This document shows, one piece after another, positions 6,757 through 8,786 of a stretch of DNA of 8,786 nucleotides. The stretch lies in the NCBI GenBank assembly GCA_003648875.1, contig QMQC01000050.1, positions 1 through 8,786 on the forward strand, in the 5' to 3' direction. A model generated the notes under the pieces. The model was not told the origin of the DNA. It saw only the letters and a program-made list of their open reading frames with translations, and searched no databases. Position numbers and translations under genes: made by a program. The stretch's first letter is position 1; each line of letters begins with the position of its first letter. This DNA is from Actinomycetota bacterium (GTDB taxonomy: Bacteria; Actinomycetota; Acidimicrobiia; Spongiisociales; UBA5794).

Positions 6757-6890
6757 TTCCGACTCCCGCTTTCCGACTCCCGACTCCCGACTCCGGACTT
6801 CGGACTTCCGGACTTCGGACTTCCGACTTCCGACTTCCGACAGCGGACAGCCGACAGCCGACAGCGGACATCTGGCATCTGGTATCTTCT
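6757..6890. repeat. Heptanucleotide tandem repeat array, 19 units
   Basis: Nineteen consecutive units fill 134 bp, all 7 bp long except one 8-bp unit at 6806-6813. Units fall into blocks: TTCCGAC/TCCCGAC at 6757-6791, TTCGGAC/TCCGGAC at 6792-6820, three perfect TTCCGAC at 6821-6841, AGCGGAC/AGCCGAC at 6842-6869, then degenerate ATCTGGC, ATCTGGT and ATCTTCT at 6870-6890. The array occupies nearly the whole 166-nt gap between the cold-shock-like gene and the Lrp-like gene. A long frame crosses it on each strand, but the period of 7 and the lack of a conserved product argue that it is non-coding. Confidence 0.9.
6880..6888 (+). promoter_or_regulatory. Candidate leaderless promoter of the Lrp-like gene
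   Basis: TGG followed by TATCTT (6883-6888) is an extended -10. Six bases separate it from the ATG at 6895, so transcription is expected to start on the A of the ATG. There is no Shine-Dalgarno. The hexamer is made from the last two units of the heptamer array. CCGACA at 6858-6863 is a poor -35 candidate, 19 nt upstream. Confidence 0.62.
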
Positions 6891-6894
6891 ATTC

Positions 6895-7128
6895 ATGGTC
6901 CAAGCATTTGTACTCATCCAGACCGACAGCGGTCGGGCATCGGACGTCGCTCGCGAGATCAAAGAGTTGGACGGCGTCAATACGGCAGAAGCCGTCACCG
7001 GTCCATACGACGTCATCGTCTCAGCCGAGGCTGCAGACGTTGACGCACTCGGCCACCTGGTAGTCACACAGATCCAACCGGTCGTCGGCATCGTACGGAC
7101 ACTCACCTGCCCGGTCGTTCGGATCTAG
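6895..7128 (+). CDS. Stand-alone Lrp/AsnC ligand-binding (RAM) domain protein
   Basis: A 77-residue protein equal to the C-terminal ligand-binding domain of Lrp/AsnC regulators without the helix-turn-helix part. The N-terminal strand MVQAFVLIQTDSG, the helix ASDVAREIKELDGV, the conserved AVTGPYDVIVSAEA (about 32-45), a second helix and the closing strand IVRTLTCPVVRI give the beta-alpha-beta-beta-alpha-beta pattern. Proteins of this kind oligomerise and bind small ligands, often amino acids, but cannot bind DNA alone; they may partner with full-length regulators or enzymes. The start at 6895 fits the domain boundary and the leaderless -10. The frame stays open far upstream, through the repeats, but nothing there resembles a DNA-binding domain. 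It is convergent with ddl, 16 nt away. Partner and ligand cannot be told from sequence. Confidence 0.88.
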   Translation: MVQAFVLIQTDSGRASDVAREIKELDGVNTAEAVTGPYDVIVSAEAADVDALGHLVVTQIQPVVGIVRTLTCPVVRI

Positions 7129-7135
7129 ACCCCGA

Positions 7136-7151
7136 CTGGTATCCCTACCGG
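7136..7151. terminator. Possible small hairpin between convergent genes
   Basis: CTGGTA and TACCGG can pair (six pairs including one wobble) around TCCC, in the short gap between the Lrp-like gene and the ddl stop. There is no T-tract on either side. It is only a weak bidirectional-terminator candidate, supported mainly by position. Confidence 0.2.
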
Positions 7152-8188
7152 ATCGCGTGCTGCCCGCGTTCTTCGTGGCGTATGAATGCAGCATCAACGA
7201 GACGAGAACACAACTCGGAATAGGTCATCCCTGAGGCGATCCACATCTTCGGGAAACCTGAAATCGAAGTGAACCCCGGAAGTGTGTTCGCCTCATTGAA
7301 CAGGAACGTCCTCTTGTGCTCGTCATAGAAGAAGTCGACGCGAGCCAATCCCGAAAGCCCGAGTTCGGTGAAGACCCTCTCTGCAAGGGCGCTGACCTCG
7401 CTCGCCGCAGAGGGTGGAAGCCGTGCAGGTGCCTCGAACCGTGACACATCGCTTGCGTACTTGGCATCGTAGGTGTAGAACTCGGCCTCGGTGATCACTT
7501 CACCTGGTACGGAAGCTCGAGGCCCATCCAAGACCGCGACTTCGATCTCGCGGCCGTCCACGCCCCTCTCGATGACCACCTTCGAGTCGTAACGGAATGC
7601 GGCATCGATTGCCTCCTTCAACTCCTGGTCGCTCACAGCACGGGCAACGCCGACTGACGAGCCCTGGGCCGAGGGTTTGACGAAGACGGGGTATCTGAGC
7701 GATGTCGCGACCTGCTCAACGACCCCGTGGGGATCTGCATCCCAACGGGGTCTGAACAGCCGAATCCACGGTGTCGTCGCGATCCCTGAGCCTTGGACAA
7801 CTCGCTTTGCGAGATCCTTGTCCATTGCAAGGGCGCTCCCCGTCACACCACAGCCGACGTACGGAACGCCACACGTCTCAAGGAGTCCCTGGACAGTCCC
7901 ATCCTCACCGTGGGGACCGTGAAGGACCGGGAACACGACATCGAACTCGATGTCGTGCTCTGCCACTCTCAACGAGCCAGCAGGAACGCTCATCTCGACA
8001 GCCCGACCATCGGCCTTGAAAGGGCGGAAGGTCGGATCACCGAGGTGCCAATCCCCGTCACGGTCGATGCCAACAGGAATCACACGATGGCCTCCGTCGG
8101 TCAGGGCATCATGAACGGCCACCGCCGATGCGCACGAAACCTCATGTTCCGAGGAACGTCCGCCGAAGAGAAGGAGTACCCGATTCAT
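7145..8188 (-). CDS. ddl: D-alanine--D-alanine ligase
   Basis: ATP-grasp ligase that makes the D-Ala-D-Ala dipeptide for peptidoglycan precursors; cytoplasmic. The 347-residue product has FGGRSSEHEVS (8-18, with Glu14 expected to contact the first D-Ala), VLHGPHGEDGTVQG (88-101), KPSAQGSSVGV (171-181), EFYTYDAKY (236-244) and FNEANTLPGFTSIS (297-310). Tyr240 corresponds to the tyrosine typical of D-Ala-D-Ala rather than D-Ala-D-lactate ligases, where Phe is usual. This suggests an ordinary, vancomycin-sensitive type of precursor. Ala300 replaces the usual Val or Ile before NTLPGFT. Length and motifs are normal and the gene is complete. No Shine-Dalgarno precedes the ATG; a TANNNT element with the leaderless spacing lies upstream. 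It is divergent from a membrane-protein gene whose start lies 46 nt away. Confidence 0.96.
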   Translation of the reverse strand: MNRVLLLFGGRSSEHEVSCASAVAVHDALTDGGHRVIPVGIDRDGDWHLGDPTFRPFKADGRAVEMSVPAGSLRVAEHDIEFDVVFPVLHGPHGEDGTVQGLLETCGVPYVGCGVTGSALAMDKDLAKRVVQGSGIATTPWIRLFRPRWDADPHGVVEQVATSLRYPVFVKPSAQGSSVGVARAVSDQELKEAIDAAFRYDSKVVIERGVDGREIEVAVLDGPRASVPGEVITEAEFYTYDAKYASDVSRFEAPARLPPSAASEVSALAERVFTELGLSGLARVDFFYDEHKRTFLFNEANTLPGFTSISGFPKMWIASGMTYSELCSRLVDAAFIRHEERGQHAIR

Positions 8189-8194
8189 GCGCAG

Positions 8195-8200
8195 AGGTTA
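8195..8200 (-). promoter_or_regulatory. Candidate leaderless promoter of ddl
   Basis: On the minus strand TAACCT (8200-8195) fits TANNNT, and six bases follow before the ATG at 8188. This is the same spacing as at yceD and the Lrp-like gene, though without a TGN extension. No -35 is evident. It overlaps by two bases a candidate -10 on the other strand. Confidence 0.5.
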
Positions 8201-8204
8201 CCGT
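8199..8204 (+). promoter_or_regulatory. Candidate -10 of the divergent membrane gene
   Basis: TACCGT fits TANNNT and would start transcription near 8211, leaving about a 24-nt leader that includes the AAGGGG at 8220-8225. It overlaps the ddl -10 inside the symmetric heptamer GGTTACC (8196-8202). The match is short and no -35 supports it. Confidence 0.35.
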
Positions 8205-8219
8205 GGGAGCTGAACTGGT

Positions 8220-8225
8220 AAGGGG
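8220..8225 (+). promoter_or_regulatory. Shine-Dalgarno deciding a TTG start
   Basis: AAGGGG ends 9 nt before TTG at 8235. An in-frame stop at 8211-8213 and the absence of any ATG or GTG between it and 8235 leave TTG as the first possible start. Confidence 0.55.
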
Positions 8226-8234
8226 TTTGACCGC

Positions 8235-8786
8235 TTGACCGACAGAGATCTGATTGTCGACTACCGGATCCGCGTGATTCATGCGGGTTTGATCGTCTCG
8301 TGGTTCGCCATGATCATGTATCTGCTCTGGGTGCTGTCCCATGACCAAGTGATCGACCTGGCCGTCACGACGATGCTTATTGGATTTACCGTGGGTCTCC
8401 TGATCATCACATTTTCCCCCTGGCGCACGATGCTGACATCGAACGTGGGCGACTGGACGATCCTCGCCTGGAGCGTCGCGGCACTTATCATGGTCATCTT
8501 CTACGAGACGGCAACCATCGACGAGCCAAATGGGGTCAGCCTCATCCTCGTGATCTTCTTTGCCGCGGCGACCCTGATCCCGAACCGTGCAGTGATCACG
8601 CTCGGGATCGCCGCATGTATCGCGTTCGGTACAGCGATCTATGGCGCGGGCGACATCGATTTCGCAACGTTCGCAGGGTTGCTGCTCCCATTCGTCGGGG
8701 CGGTCGTATTCGTGCTCCTCATCTCTGTTGGCATTAGGACTCAACTCGAAGCTACCGATGCCGCATATCAATCTGTGTCATTCCAA
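8235..8786 (+). CDS. Six-helix membrane protein, N-terminal part (truncated at window edge)
   Basis: The frame is open for 184 codons to the window end. The product begins with a short charged head (TDRDLIVDYRIRVIH), followed by six hydrophobic segments at about residues 14-34, 39-60, 74-90, 101-116, 119-137 and 146-167, joined by short loops. After the sixth comes RTQLEATDAAYQ, the start of what looks like a cytoplasmic linker helix. I do not recognise the family. The layout of compact six-helix N-terminus plus helical linker is that of membrane sensor modules placed before histidine-kinase, GGDEF or phosphatase output domains, but no output domain is inside the window. The TTG start is chosen from AAGGGG at 8220 and the in-frame stop at 8211; a GTG at 8274 would cut into the first helix. 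A long antisense frame here is a shadow. Confidence 0.7.
   Translation, partial: MTDRDLIVDYRIRVIHAGLIVSWFAMIMYLLWVLSHDQVIDLAVTTMLIGFTVGLLIITFSPWRTMLTSNVGDWTILAWSVAALIMVIFYETATIDEPNGVSLILVIFFAAATLIPNRAVITLGIAACIAFGTAIYGAGDIDFATFAGLLLPFVGAVVFVLLISVGIRTQLEATDAAYQSVSFQ

Noticed and set aside
6757..6890. A CRISPR array
   Set aside because: Units are 7 bp and contiguous. There are no 20-40 bp repeats separated by unique spacers and no cas gene.
6324..7106. A 260-codon minus-strand frame across rpmB, the cold-shock-like gene, the repeats and the Lrp-like gene
   Set aside because: It is antisense to three well-supported genes. Its SRKSEVGSPKS-type repeats are simply the translation of the 7-bp array, and it resembles no known protein.
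6553..7128. A long plus-strand frame that would extend the Lrp-like protein upstream through the repeats
   Set aside because: The upstream part overlaps the cold-shock-like gene in another frame and translates the heptamer array. No helix-turn-helix is present, and the domain begins naturally at the ATG at 6895.
8142..8771. A 209-codon minus-strand frame rich in charged residues
   Set aside because: It is the antisense shadow of the hydrophobic plus-strand gene, overlaps the ddl start, and has the Asp/Glu/Arg/His-rich composition expected of such shadows.

Overview
The window is a housekeeping stretch of a moderately high-GC bacterial chromosome. The gene order (recG, rsmD, coaD, a SepIVA/DivIVA-like gene, yceD, rpmF, plsX, rnc, with rpmB and ddl close by) is the conserved cluster known from Actinobacteria. 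A SepIVA (Rv2927c-type) protein between coaD and yceD, and actinobacterial-style TANNNT -10 elements, point the same way. A deep actinobacterial lineage such as Acidimicrobiia is my inference and is not proven by the sequence. I see no mobile element, CRISPR array, tRNA, rRNA, toxin-antitoxin pair or defence system.

Layout. On the minus strand, read right to left, recG (6218-4029), rsmD, coaD and the SepIVA-like gene (ending at 2500) form one tightly packed operon with 1-nt gaps or 4-nt stop/start overlaps. A 127-nt gap (2373-2499) holds a possible hairpin, a degenerate 7-bp repeat array and a promoter. A second minus-strand operon follows: yceD, rpmF, plsX, rnc (2372-7). On the plus strand, divergent from recG, rpmB (6328-6516) overlaps by one base a small degenerate cold-shock-domain gene (6516-6728). 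A 134-bp array of 7-bp repeats (6757-6890) then runs directly into the -10 element of a stand-alone Lrp/AsnC ligand-binding gene (6895-7128). Convergent to it is ddl (8188-7145). Divergent from ddl, and running off the right edge, is a six-helix membrane protein (8235-8786, partial).

How the genes fit together. yceD, rpmF, rnc, rpmB and rsmD serve ribosome and rRNA production. plsX and coaD serve phospholipid and coenzyme A synthesis. The SepIVA-like protein and ddl serve envelope growth and division. recG serves replication-fork repair. Joint transcription would link translation capacity to envelope and membrane growth.

The least ordinary features are regulatory. Three genes with no Shine-Dalgarno (yceD, the Lrp-like gene, ddl) each have TANNNT followed by exactly six bases and then ATG, the geometry of leaderless transcription; recG shows a weaker version. 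Most internal operon genes have a Shine-Dalgarno or are stop/start coupled. Two of these promoters sit just downstream of intergenic 7-bp repeat arrays that share a unit. In one of them the -10 is built from the last repeat units. The ddl promoter overlaps, in symmetric sequence, a candidate -10 for the divergent membrane gene.
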